Shown here piece by piece: positions 8,914 through 18,183 of a stretch of 41,123 bases of DNA (position 1 is its first letter; each line of letters starts with the position of its first letter). The notes under the pieces are model-generated. The model had not been told where the DNA came from, ran no database searches, and was given only the letters and a program-made list of their open reading frames with translations. The stretch covers positions 1-41,123 of the forward strand of contig JALZWO010000171.1 of NCBI GenBank assembly GCA_023300375.1, in the 5' to 3' direction. The position numbers were made by a program, and so were the translations under genes. Source of the DNA: Granulosicoccus sp. (GTDB lineage Bacteria > Pseudomonadota > Gammaproteobacteria > Granulosicoccales > Granulosicoccaceae).

Positions 8914-9617
8914 CTTAGCAGCTGAAAAGATGTCTGTGCAACTTTGTGGGTTGTGAATTTAATGGTAAGCCAATATTTATCGCCTGTCGCAGTAAACTAG
9001 TTCAAAGCTATTAGCTCGCATCGCTTCTCTATATGGGAACTGGTGCCGTTTGAGGTGAGTTAATTCCTTCAATAGCAATATGTTCGATCTCACAGTAAAT
9101 TTGAGAATGCCGTTGGCATTGCGAGAAGGTACATTCACTTTTTTAAAGGCCACAGCGTTTCACTTTGCGACCGGATAGAACATTAAGAAATAGCCTGTTT
9201 TTACTAAATCTAGCTCGTCTGTTGAAGCTTGCGCTATTTGTGCCAGTCGACAAAATGCAACGTGTTTACACAATTACGTGAGGACTCTAACGCTTTCTGG
9301 CAAGAGGGTATTTAATGTTTTGAGACTAGTGGTCGCTAAGCGCTCAATGACGAGAATGCTAAAAATCTTCGTTGTGAAGTACCCATGAGGGCAATTGCCC
9401 ACAGAAGCGAGTTACTTGATTTTTGTAAAAGGTGAGCGTGATCAGTGTTGTCAATTTGATTCAGGTAATACAGCTCGCTTCCGCCGATGAAATGTAAAAG
9501 CAGGTATTACAGTTTTCGCTACTTTTAACGAATTAGAGCCAAAAATTTATAAGGAATAAACAACACTACAAGGAAGTAAAAATTCCGTGGAACCCGCGTA
9601 ATTATTGGAGACCGAAT
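8914..9617. other. Gene-poor intergenic region
   Basis: About 700 bp with no convincing coding frame on either strand. It holds two small perfect inverted repeats: AATGCC-GTT-GGCATT at 9106-9120 and GGGCAATTGCCC at 9389-9400. Neither is followed by a T run. The right end supplies the ribosome binding site of the small gene at 9618. No RNA gene could be recognised, but a small RNA or a decayed gene is possible. Confidence 0.5.
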
Positions 9618-9926
9618 ATGAATACGAGTATCAGCTCTGACCTACTGTCGGCGACGATATCAAAACCTCAGTCTAGCTCTCGCCCTGCGCCCCCTGAAGT
9701 TAGCAACAAAGGTGGAGCAGAAAACGTGTCAGCGGTACAAACCGCAAGCAATAAATCCACTATCAATGCCAAAAATTCATTGATGGAGGGAGTAACGGAG
9801 CTTCAGGAATCAGGTGCCAGCTTCGTAGACATAAAGTCATACGTGAACAGCGAGATAAAGGCTAGTGGTATCGATGAATCCAGTGGATCGCGACGATCTG
9901 GATATCTTATCTACGTAAAGGCTTAG
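9618..9926 (+). CDS. Small orphan hypothetical protein (102 aa)
   Basis: A 102-residue frame with a good ribosome binding site, GGAG at 9607-9610, 7 nt before the ATG. There is no signal peptide or membrane segment. Residues 1-50 are rich in Ser, Ala, Asn and Pro and look disordered. Residues 53-82 (SLMEGVTELQESG, VDIKSYVNSEIKASGID) look helical. The end, GSRRSGYLIYVKA, is a short basic/hydrophobic tail. I do not recognise the family. It stands alone after a 740-bp non-coding stretch and converges on ygiQ, so the context says little. The SD and codon pattern support a real gene. Confidence 0.6.
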   Translation: MNTSISSDLLSATISKPQSSSRPAPPEVSNKGGAENVSAVQTASNKSTINAKNSLMEGVTELQESGASFVDIKSYVNSEIKASGIDESSGSRRSGYLIYVKA

Positions 9927-10148
9927 GCCTAAGTTGCTGTGGCTAATAGTCAAGCGCACCTAATACTTTACTACCGCCTTTCAATCGGCCACGAAAGTTC
10001 GGCATATCTGCATGAGCATGATTGTTAAATCGGTCTCCGGCAGACGGCCGATTAGCGTTGGCTAAGTTGGATGGGGTTGAGTGCTCTTAACACAGCCCCT
10101 TATCCAGCTTCTATGTCGTTTGCTATACGAGTTTTGTTAGCAAAAAAC

Positions 10149-12377
10149 CTAATTAACTTCCCGCGGTGGCAAGCCTGTGTGCTGTGACAGAATTTGACCT
10201 TCTCTAATCTTACTGCCCGCACCACGTCCCTTACGACGCTCAACCGGTGAGCTGTTTTTGCTCCGAGCGCTTTGGTAGCCCTTTCCAGCTTTGGGCTGAT
10301 AGGTAGGGATGAGATGGTGCTTGCCGTTACCAATCAGATCAACGCGCCCCATCGACTTAAGTGCCTCTCGCAGCATAGGCCAGTTATCTGAGTCGTGATA
10401 ACGCAGAAACGCTTTATGCAGTTTGCGCTTAGCACCACTTTTTGGCACTGGCACATCTTCACTATCACGCTTGACGCGCTTTAGCGGGTTTTTGCCGGTG
10501 TGGTACATCGTGGTGGCTGTGGCCATGGGCGATGGGTAAAAATTTTGTACCTGGTCAGCGCGAAAGCCATTGCTCTTTAGCCACAGCGCCAGATTCATCA
10601 TGTCTGCGTCTGTGGTGCCGGGATGTGCTGCTATAAAATAGGGAATCAGGAACTGTTTTTTGCCCGCTTTCTTGGTGAATTCTTCAAACATGGATTTGAA
10701 TTCGTCGTATGCCCCGATGCCAGGCTTCATCATTTTGTCCAGCGGTCCACGCTCTGTGTGCTCAGGTGCAATCTTCAAGTATCCGCCTACATGATGCGTT
10801 ACCAGCTCTTCCACGTACTCCGGAGATTTGATAGCTAAGTCGTAGCGTAAGCCTGATGCAATAAGCACTTTCTTAATGCCAGGCAGTTCACGCGCTGTTT
10901 TGTACAGTTGTATCAATGAGGAATGGTCTGTGTTCAGGTTGGAACACACATCTGGGTAGACGCAAGAGGGTAGTCGGCAGTTGGCTTCTATCTCTCGAGA
11001 CTTACAGGCAAGGCGGTACATGTTGGCCGTTGGGCCACCTAAGTCTGATATTACACCGGTAAAACCTGGAACCTCATCGCGAATAGTTTCAATCTCTTTG
11101 ATGATAGATTCTTGAGAGCGATTCTGAATAACGCGACCTTCGTGCTCAGTGATACTGCAGAATGTGCAGCCACCAAAACAGCCGCGCATGATGTTCACTG
11201 AAAAGCGAATCATCTCGTAGGCTGGAATGCGTGCGTCACCATAGTGCGGGTGCGGTACGCGTGCATACGGCTGATCGAACACATAATCCATTTCTTCAGT
11301 GGTCAAAGGAATAGGTGGCGGGTTCAGCCACAGCTTTTGTCCACCTTGATTTTGTACTAGCGCTCGTGCGTTACCTGGGTTGGTTTCAAGATGCAATACA
11401 CGATTGGCATGCGCATAGAGCGCTTTGTCGTGCGTGACCATATCGAACGAGGGTAGGCGCAATACCGTTTTGTCACGTTTGTTTTGCCGAATGGCGCGGC
11501 GTTCTTCAGAACTCATGAAATTGAGCACTTGCGTGTTGTTCTCTTCAGGGGCTTTTGGCGCGCTGTCCTGACACGCTTTGCCTTCACCTTGTGCCTCGTA
11601 CTCGGGCACCACGTAGGGGTTTACGGGTTGTTCAATGCGCCCAGGTTTATCAACCTTGCTTGAATCGATGACAATCCAGTCTTCTGGTATGTCTTCGATC
11701 ATCATGGCAGTACCGCGGATGTCGTGCATCTGTTTGATGTTCTGACCCGCTGCCAAGCGGTGGGCAATTTCTACAATCGCGCGCTCGCCATTGCCATACA
11801 CCAGCATGTCGGCTTTGGCATCGGTGAGAATGGAGTGGCGAACTTTGTCTTGCCAGTAGTCGTAGTGAGCAATTCGGCGAAGTGATGCTTCGATTCCACC
11901 GATCACTACGGGCGTGTCAGTGAAAGCCTCCCGACAACGGTGTGAATACACAACAGAGCTTCTGTCGGGGCGTTTACCACCAATATCGTTGGGCGAATAT
12001 GCATCGTCGGAGCGAATTTTTCGATCAGCGGTGTAGCGGTTGATCATCGAATCCATATTTCCAGCGGTAACGCCGAAAAATAGATTAGGCGCGCCGAGCG
12101 CCTCAAATGCCGATTTGTCATGCCAGTCAGGCTGAGAGATGATACCTACGCGAAAACCCTGTGCCTCGAGCAATCGGCCTACAATAGCCATTCCGAAACT
12201 GGGGTGATCGACGTAGGCATCGCCTGTGACCACGATAATGTCGCAGCTGTCCCACCCAAGCTCGTCCATTTCGGCTCGGCTCATGGGTAAAAACGGGGCG
12301 CGTCCGTAGCATTCTGCCCAATAGGTCGGGTAGTCGTACAAGGTACGTGCTTTGGGCATCTTGTTAGTTGCGAGCAT
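10149..12377 (-). CDS. ygiQ: YgiQ family radical SAM protein
   Basis: 742 residues, very similar throughout to Escherichia coli YgiQ as I recall it: [15 protein letters not shown] near the start, [32 protein letters not shown] and [17 protein letters not shown]. The radical SAM cluster motif C400-x3-C404-x2-C407 lies within [18 protein letters not shown]. It should bind a 4Fe-4S cluster and SAM in the cytoplasm; the substrate is not established. The C-terminal 60 residues are basic and low-complexity, as in the family. The ATG at 12377 is used here, though an internal ATG six codons downstream is also possible. It is divergent from the RND operon with only 56 bp between starts. Confidence 0.95.
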   Translation of the reverse strand: MLATNKMPKARTLYDYPTYWAECYGRAPFLPMSRAEMDELGWDSCDIIVVTGDAYVDHPSFGMAIVGRLLEAQGFRVGIISQPDWHDKSAFEALGAPNLFFGVTAGNMDSMINRYTADRKIRSDDAYSPNDIGGKRPDRSSVVYSHRCREAFTDTPVVIGGIEASLRRIAHYDYWQDKVRHSILTDAKADMLVYGNGERAIVEIAHRLAAGQNIKQMHDIRGTAMMIEDIPEDWIVIDSSKVDKPGRIEQPVNPYVVPEYEAQGEGKACQDSAPKAPEENNTQVLNFMSSEERRAIRQNKRDKTVLRLPSFDMVTHDKALYAHANRVLHLETNPGNARALVQNQGGQKLWLNPPPIPLTTEEMDYVFDQPYARVPHPHYGDARIPAYEMIRFSVNIMRGCFGGCTFCSITEHEGRVIQNRSQESIIKEIETIRDEVPGFTGVISDLGGPTANMYRLACKSREIEANCRLPSCVYPDVCSNLNTDHSSLIQLYKTARELPGIKKVLIASGLRYDLAIKSPEYVEELVTHHVGGYLKIAPEHTERGPLDKMMKPGIGAYDEFKSMFEEFTKKAGKKQFLIPYFIAAHPGTTDADMMNLALWLKSNGFRADQVQNFYPSPMATATTMYHTGKNPLKRVKRDSEDVPVPKSGAKRKLHKAFLRYHDSDNWPMLREALKSMGRVDLIGNGKHHLIPTYQPKAGKGYQSARSKNSSPVERRKGRGAGSKIREGQILSQHTGLPPREVN

Positions 12378-12433
12378 GGTGCAAAGGTTTCGGTGAAACT
12401 AAAACTACAAAGAATTGGGTATCTTAACGATTT

Positions 12434-13612
12434 ATGGTGAATCTGATCAGTAAAACGCTCAAATTTGTGCTTCCAGTGGCTATTGTGGTGCTGGCTTTGG
12501 GCGCAGCGCGCCTAATAGGCGCTAATAAACCTGAGCCTAAAACCCGTGATGCTCAGACGAGTGAGCTCATTGTCGAGGCCACTCGGCTTAGTTCGTCATC
12601 CTATCCGGTGGTTATTCGCACCCAAGGTACCGTACAACCTGCATTGTCCAGTACGTTGGTTCCGGCTATTGCCGGGACGGTCATCGAGCTCAATGAGGCT
12701 TTTGTGGTGGGTGGGCGCTTTTCGCAAGGCGATCTGCTGTTAAAGATTGATCCTCGAGATTTTGAGATAGCCTTGAAGCAGGCGCAAGCCAATCTGGCGC
12801 AGGCGGCCGCGCAACTTGATGAGGAAGTGGCCTTGGCTGAGCAGGCACGTGCTGACTGGCTTTCTCTTGGGCGTGGCGGTCAGCCTTCGGCCATGACCTT
12901 ACGCGAGCCGCAAGTGGCTGCCGGCGAAGCTAACCGAGATGCAGCGCTTGCACAGGTTGAAATCGCCGAGCTGGAACTTGAAAGAACGCAGATGTTCGCA
13001 CCCTATGAGGGCATTGTTAGCGAAAGGCTGATCAATCTTGGGCAATTTGTAGCCCGTGGTGCGCCTGTTGGGTCTATCCACTCTATTCACGCTTTCGACG
13101 TCCGACTCCCTCTAAGCAATCGCCAGCTCACTTATCTGTCCTTGCCCGAGTCCTCTAACCCTGTCAAGGCTGCCAATGTCGAACTCAACGCAACCATCGG
13201 CGCGCAGCAGCAGCTGTGGATTGGATCCTTGGTTAGAGCAGAAGGTATTGACCCGCTAACTCAACAGCTTAACGTCATAGCTCGTATCAACAACCCGTTC
13301 ACACAGAGCTCTCGGCCATTACGATCTGGCCAATTCGTGCAGGCATTGGTGCAAGGCCAAGTGTTAGACAATGTTTTTGTTGTGCCACGTTCAGTATTAC
13401 GTGAAGGGCGCGAAGTGCTCATTGTAGATAACAACAACCAGATCCATCGACGCAAAGTTAACGTTGCTTGGAGCGATGATGATGTTGCCGCAATTGACTC
13501 AGGCCTTGTTGAAGGTGATGTTCTAGTACTTACGCCCATGAGCACCGTCACCAATGGCACTCCAGTGCGGGCGACTATTGATGGTGTTCAATCCGCTCCC
13601 TTGGACGTCTGA
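12434..13612 (+). CDS. RND efflux periplasmic adaptor (membrane fusion protein)
   Basis: 392 residues. An N-terminal membrane anchor or uncleaved signal covers about residues 8-28 (LKFVLPVAIVVLALGAA). It is followed by a split lipoyl-like domain (GTVIELNEAFVVGGRFSQGDLLLKID and APYEGIVSERLINLGQFVARG), an alpha-helical hairpin rich in Ala, Gln and Glu between them (about 105-170), a beta-barrel region and a membrane-proximal domain. It links the inner-membrane pump to an outer-membrane channel. The stop overlaps the permease start by 1 nt (TGATG), so the two are translationally coupled. No outer-membrane factor gene follows, so a TolC-type protein elsewhere is expected. No strong Shine-Dalgarno precedes the ATG. 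Confidence 0.93.
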   Translation: MVNLISKTLKFVLPVAIVVLALGAARLIGANKPEPKTRDAQTSELIVEATRLSSSSYPVVIRTQGTVQPALSSTLVPAIAGTVIELNEAFVVGGRFSQGDLLLKIDPRDFEIALKQAQANLAQAAAQLDEEVALAEQARADWLSLGRGGQPSAMTLREPQVAAGEANRDAALAQVEIAELELERTQMFAPYEGIVSERLINLGQFVARGAPVGSIHSIHAFDVRLPLSNRQLTYLSLPESSNPVKAANVELNATIGAQQQLWIGSLVRAEGIDPLTQQLNVIARINNPFTQSSRPLRSGQFVQALVQGQVLDNVFVVPRSVLREGREVLIVDNNNQIHRRKVNVAWSDDDVAAIDSGLVEGDVLVLTPMSTVTNGTPVRATIDGVQSAPLDV

Positions 13613-16600
13613 TGCACGCGCCAATTGGCTGGTTTGCCCGCAACTCCGTCGCCGCCAACTTGCTGATGGTGTTTATCATCGCCTGGGGTTTATCGGCCCT
13701 TTTCACGCGTATTCCTCTCGAAGTGTTTCCCAGCTTCGAACTCGATACCGTGACTATCAGCATCCCATTCAGAGGTGCATCACCTGAGGAGGTGGAAGAG
13801 GGTGTCACCGTTAAGGTTGAGGAGGCTATCCAGGATATAGAAGGCATCAAACGCATAAATTCAACGTCGAGTGAAGGGGTGTCCAGTATCTTTGTAGACA
13901 TTGCCAATGGATACGATACGCTGGAAATACAGAACGAGATAAAACAGCGCGTTGATGGCATCAGTACCTTTTCTGATGAGGTGGAAGCAGCGCTGATTAA
14001 CATACCGCAAGCAGATCGTGAAGTGATCAGTGTAGTCGTGGCCGCTGGTATGCCTGAAAAAGAACTGCGCATCATCGCCTCGCGTGTGCGTGATGAGCTC
14101 GAGTCCTTACCCAACGTATCAACTGTTTCTGTTACAGGTGCCAGAGACTATGAACTGGCCATTGAGATATCACAAGCAGCACTTGATCGCTACGACCTGA
14201 CACTCGCAACGGTTGCTCAGGCTGTGCAATCCAGCTCGATTGATCTTGCCGCAGGCGCCATAACCACCAGCACCGGTGAGGTGTTGTTAAGGGCAAGTGG
14301 CCAGGCATCCACTGCACAGGATTTTAGCGCGATCGTGGTCTTGGCTGAAGCAGACGGCACTAACGTGACTTTGGGTGAACTAGCCACGATTAGCGACGGT
14401 TTTGAACAGACGCAGTTGCTGCAGCAATTCAATGGACAAAACAGTATTCAGATTGATGTTTTTCGCACAGGCTTACAAAGCGCTATTACTGTAGCTGATG
14501 AAGTCAAAGAGTACTTGATTGAGGCGCAAAATCGCATGCCTTATGGTGTCACTCTAGGCTACTGGCGTGATTGGTCTCGTACGGTTAAGGCGCGTGTAGA
14601 AACCCTAACCACCAGCGCGCTGCAAGGTGGTGTGTTGGTAATAATCCTACTGACGTTGTTTCTACGTTTCTGGGTTGCCGCGTGGGTGTTTGTGGGTGTG
14701 CCAGTGTCCATTCTCGGCGGCATAGCTTTGATGCCCGTGTTTGGTGTCAGCTTGAATTTACTCAGTCTGTTTGCGTTCATTCTGGTGCTGGGTATTGTGG
14801 TGGACGATGCGATCGTTACCGGTGAGAATATTTACACGCACATGCGTCGTAAAAAAGACTCTGTGCAAGCAGCGATTGACGGCACTAATGAAGTTGCTGT
14901 GCCGGTTACCTTTGGCGTGTTAACGACAGTCGCAGCCTTTACCCCTTTACTACTCATAGAGGGTGCACGAGGTCAGATTTTTGCACAGATTCCTCTGGTC
15001 ATTATTCCGGTACTGCTGTTTTCAATCATTGAGTCCAAGTTTGTGTTGCCTTCGCACATGAGCCATCTAAATTTTCACGACGAAAAAACACCTAATATGT
15101 TTGCCCGTTTGCAACATCGGATTGCTGATGGGTTTGAAAGTTTTGTTGAAAACCAATACCAGCCTGTGTTGGCCTGGGCACTGCGAAATCGCTACCTCGT
15201 GTTGTCGGGTTTTATCGGTGGTGCCATCATTGTATTTGCATTGATCAGTTCTGGGCATGTACGGTTTGTGTTTTTTCCACGAGTTCAGGCTGAGACGGCT
15301 AGAGCCACCTTGGAGATGCCCTCTGGTACGCCATTTAATGTCACTCATGCGCATATACAGCGCATGAATGAGGCGGTTGAAGCGCTACAAGCAAAACATG
15401 TAGATCCAGATACTAACGAAAGTGTTATCGAGTCTATTTTGTCAACCACTGGCAGCTCTGGAGGGGCTAGGGGAAGTCATTGGGGGCGAGTCATGTTTGA
15501 AATTGTGCCGCCCGAGCAACGTACCTTGCAAATCAGTAGTGCAGAGTTGGTGAGTGAATGGCGCGAATCTATTGGTGAAATACCCGGTGCCAGAAGTGTG
15601 AATTATCGCGCTGAGATTGGTGGTGGCGGCTCACCCATTGACATTGAAATATCAGGTATTGATTTTGACCAGCTCAATGCGGTGTCCGAGGCCTTCAAGG
15701 AGAAGTTACAACAGTACCCGGGTATCAGTGATATTGAAGATACCTTTGAAGGTGGAAAAGAAGAAATTGTATTGGAGCTTAAGCCATCGGCCAGGCAACT
15801 GGGCATCACTTTATCTGAAGTTGCTAATCAGGTTCGTATTGCGTATCTGGGCGCTGAAATTCAGAGCTTGCAGAGAAACCGGGACGAGGTGAAAGTCTTC
15901 ATTCGTTATTCTGCTCAAGAGCGAGCATCTCTTTCACAGCTTGAACGTTTAACGATCCGCACCCCTAATGGCGACTCGGTGCCGTTAGCCAGCGTAGCTG
16001 ATTTTGACATTGGGCGTGGCTTTGCTCAAATTCGTAGAGTGGATCGAAAACGAACCCTGAATGTGCGCGCCGATGTCGATAAACAGAGCGCTAACATCGA
16101 GGGTATAAAGGAAGACCTTGCCAGCTTGGCTGACGAACTTGAACCGCGATTTCCTGATACGCAGATATCACTTGAGGGTGAGGCTCGTGAGCAACGTGAA
16201 TCATTTGCCAGTCTGCGTGTTGGATTGATATTCGTACTGCTGGTAATTTACGCTCTGTTAGCTATTCCTTTTAAGAGTTATGTGCAGCCATTGATGGTGA
16301 TGGTTGTTATTCCGTTTGGTGTGGTTGGTGGTGTGCTGGGCCACATGATTATGGGTATGTCGCTAAGCATTATGAGTTATATGGGCATGTTGGCGTTGTG
16401 CGGAGTGGTGGTCAATGATTCATTGGTGTTGGTCGATTGGGTTAACCGACAACGCAAGCTAGGTGTCGAATTAGTTGACGCGGTGCGTAGTGCCGGGGTG
16501 GCGCGCTTTCGCGCAGTGATTTTGACATCACTCACTACCTTCTTTGGGCTGCTACCATTGATTTTTGAAAGTAGCACTCAGGCGCAGTTCATGATTCCTA

Positions 16601-16746
16601 TGGCAGTCTCGTTGGGCTACGGAATCGTGTTTGCTACGGTGGTCACCCTGGTGCTTATTCCGGTGAATTATCTGGTGCTTGAGGATATCCGAGCACTGTG
16701 TAAAAAAGTGCTCGGCTTGCGCATTACCAAAGCCAAGGCAGTGTAG
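13612..16746 (+). CDS. RND efflux transporter permease (AcrB/HAE-type family)
   Basis: 1044 residues, the expected size for a full RND pump with two repeats of one plus five helices and two large periplasmic loops. The proton-relay aspartates are present in the fourth helix (GIVVDDAIVTGENI, D398-D399). In the second half, the helix corresponding to the AcrB Lys940 region reads GVVVNDSLVLVDWVN (N935-D936), so the lysine is absent, as in a distinct RND subgroup common in marine gammaproteobacteria. Substrate cannot be predicted. It is coupled to the adaptor gene upstream. Codon usage and composition match the surroundings. Confidence 0.94.
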   Translation: MHAPIGWFARNSVAANLLMVFIIAWGLSALFTRIPLEVFPSFELDTVTISIPFRGASPEEVEEGVTVKVEEAIQDIEGIKRINSTSSEGVSSIFVDIANGYDTLEIQNEIKQRVDGISTFSDEVEAALINIPQADREVISVVVAAGMPEKELRIIASRVRDELESLPNVSTVSVTGARDYELAIEISQAALDRYDLTLATVAQAVQSSSIDLAAGAITTSTGEVLLRASGQASTAQDFSAIVVLAEADGTNVTLGELATISDGFEQTQLLQQFNGQNSIQIDVFRTGLQSAITVADEVKEYLIEAQNRMPYGVTLGYWRDWSRTVKARVETLTTSALQGGVLVIILLTLFLRFWVAAWVFVGVPVSILGGIALMPVFGVSLNLLSLFAFILVLGIVVDDAIVTGENIYTHMRRKKDSVQAAIDGTNEVAVPVTFGVLTTVAAFTPLLLIEGARGQIFAQIPLVIIPVLLFSIIESKFVLPSHMSHLNFHDEKTPNMFARLQHRIADGFESFVENQYQPVLAWALRNRYLVLSGFIGGAIIVFALISSGHVRFVFFPRVQAETARATLEMPSGTPFNVTHAHIQRMNEAVEALQAKHVDPDTNESVIESILSTTGSSGGARGSHWGRVMFEIVPPEQRTLQISSAELVSEWRESIGEIPGARSVNYRAEIGGGGSPIDIEISGIDFDQLNAVSEAFKEKLQQYPGISDIEDTFEGGKEEIVLELKPSARQLGITLSEVANQVRIAYLGAEIQSLQRNRDEVKVFIRYSAQERASLSQLERLTIRTPNGDSVPLASVADFDIGRGFAQIRRVDRKRTLNVRADVDKQSANIEGIKEDLASLADELEPRFPDTQISLEGEAREQRESFASLRVGLIFVLLVIYALLAIPFKSYVQPLMVMVVIPFGVVGGVLGHMIMGMSLSIMSYMGMLALCGVVVNDSLVLVDWVNRQRKLGVELVDAVRSAGVARFRAVILTSLTTFFGLLPLIFESSTQAQFMIPMAVSLGYGIVFATVVTLVLIPVNYLVLEDIRALCKKVLGLRITKAKAV

Positions 16747-16773
16747 GCTGTCCTTAACCGAATCCACTGAAGG

Positions 16774-17484
16774 TTATTTATCGCCTTCCATATCCGAGTC
16801 AAACGTTGTTGGTACATGATGACTTGGCACAGTTGCCCCGTGTTCGTCTAGAATCTCTAGCGCCATGTCCATAGGCTCAGCCGCATTCAATCTGGGTTCC
16901 GTCTGATCTGCAGCTAAACCTTTATCCAGTGCAGCAGTATCTTCATTTGTTTGTATCAGTACGGTTTGATCACTTTTCCTTGCTGCGATGCACCCTCCAG
17001 AGATGGAGATGAATTCCTTTGGATAGCTTAGGCAGTCATCCATGGTGTTGCCCAGCAGTCCGGATTCGCAACGCCCTACAGTGAGTTCAATAATCCGCTT
17101 TGAGCTAAGCTTAGGATCGGTACTGAAAGAAAATACGTAATTGATGAGGTTGCGTGTACCTTTGTTGATTTGTTGTGAGCCACCGTAAACATCGTATACA
17201 CCCTCTACGGTATCTTCCTGACGCATTCTTGCAACAGTGTCAATGGCAAAATTGCGCGCAATCCGGCAATCGAGGCTATCAATTTTTCTAGCAGTTTTAC
17301 TCAGTCGGTGGGTCGTCTCTTCTGCAGCACATGGAGTATCGTTGTAGGTTGTGCTACCGTCACCGGCCACACATTTGTACACGGCTGCTTGCACCGGACG
17401 TTGCGATACAGGTAAAACGAATACGACGCCCAGAGCCAAGCTCAGTAGACAGCATCGTCGATGGCTAGAAATATTACTGTTCAT
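16774..17484 (-). CDS. DUF4124 domain secreted protein
   Basis: 236 residues. A signal peptide (about 1-33, ending PVQA) is followed at once by a DUF4124 module: AVYKCVAGDGSTTYNDTPC, the YKC...YxDxPC pattern with two cysteines probably forming a disulfide. Residues 55-160 are a further cysteine-containing region with no family I recognise (cysteines in DCRIA, GRCESG, DDCLSY and GGCIA), and the C-terminal 60 residues are acidic and low-complexity. It probably sits in the periplasm or outside the cell; function unknown. It is convergent with the RND permease, with a 27-bp gap. It may be read through from the small gene upstream at 17656, 171 bp away. Confidence 0.78.
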   Translation of the reverse strand: MNSNISSHRRCCLLSLALGVVFVLPVSQRPVQAAVYKCVAGDGSTTYNDTPCAAEETTHRLSKTARKIDSLDCRIARNFAIDTVARMRQEDTVEGVYDVYGGSQQINKGTRNLINYVFSFSTDPKLSSKRIIELTVGRCESGLLGNTMDDCLSYPKEFISISGGCIAARKSDQTVLIQTNEDTAALDKGLAADQTEPRLNAAEPMDMALEILDEHGATVPSHHVPTTFDSDMEGDK

Positions 17485-17655
17485 AGGCCACTAACGGCTA
17501 AATAGTGAAAAATATGATTAGCCGAGTGTAAGATTTGTGATAAACCTAGGCTTACATCACATTTTGAGGTCGCGCGAGTCACCCGCGACGTGTAGCCTGC
17601 TGTCAAGCACCTAGGCTAAAGGTTGTAAACACTTTTCGCAGGTGGTGCCTACATA

Positions 17656-18000
17656 CTAAGTTGAGACTATGTTTTTGAATGGTAGCCATTGTGGCACCGC
17701 TATCTCGTCTATTTTTAGTAAGGCACGAGAATGAATAAAATCGGCATCGAGTATTTTTGCCTGTTTACCATGGAGCTCACCATCAACAATGGCGATACGG
17801 TCACCCAATGTCATAGAGGGCTGGCGCTTGCGCAAAGCCGCTTGTTGACGTTGTTCGTTGCTGGTTAGCATATGCTTTAATGCTTTGCGTCGAGCTTCTC
17901 GCTCTTCGGCAGACATCTCGACGAGATCATTTGTGAGTTCGACAGGCTTAAGTTCTGTCATATCTGCACCGGGTTTGGGCAGACTGGATTCATCGCTCAT
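17656..18000 (-). CDS. Small KOW-like hypothetical protein
   Basis: 114 residues, cytoplasmic, with no signal peptide. The middle (about 46-66) is a charged helix (SAEEREARRKALKHML...EQRQQAALRKRQ). The C-terminal 45 residues, GDRIAIVDGELHGKQAKILDAD, resemble a KOW motif, the small beta-barrel element found in ribosomal and NusG-type proteins. RNA or protein binding is therefore plausible but inferred from pattern only. It lies between ppsA and the DUF4124 gene on the same strand. A strong hairpin sits 38-72 bp upstream of its start. Confidence 0.65.
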   Translation of the reverse strand: MSDESSLPKPGADMTELKPVELTNDLVEMSAEEREARRKALKHMLTSNEQRQQAALRKRQPSMTLGDRIAIVDGELHGKQAKILDADFIHSRALLKIDEIAVPQWLPFKNIVST

Positions 18001-18037
18001 GTTAGCTGCTGCCTCTAAGGGATACCTTAGCCATTAA

Positions 18038-18072
18038 CAGGCACTCCTGCACGTACGATGCAGGAGCGCCTG
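18038..18072. repeat. Strong 14-bp-stem inverted repeat downstream of ppsA
   Basis: CAGGC-a-CTCCTGCA, a 7-nt loop CGTACGA, then TGCAGGAG-c-GCCTG: an 8-bp perfect inner stem, one mismatch and a 5-bp outer stem. It lies about 110 bp after the ppsA stop and in the 5' leader of the small gene at 17656-18000. No T run follows on the minus strand, so it is not a classical terminator. It could be an RNA stabiliser, attenuator or protein-binding site. Confidence 0.5.
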
Positions 18073-18183
18073 GAGGCAATTTCCTTGGGCCTGTGTTGTG
18101 TGTCCTTTTGGTCTTATCATTGTCTATCCTTTTACAGTTACCACTTACGCTCTGGCCTTGTTAGCTCAGTTCAGCTGGATACA

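Noticed and set aside
13575-14114. 179-codon open frame antisense to the RND permease start
   Set aside because: It is a Ser/Thr-rich shadow frame over a clear RND gene, with no SD and no protein-like features.
18160-18182. Sequence resembling a tRNA D arm (TTAGCTCAGTTCAGCTGGAT)
   Set aside because: No anticodon arm, T arm or acceptor pairing follows on either strand, so it is a chance match.
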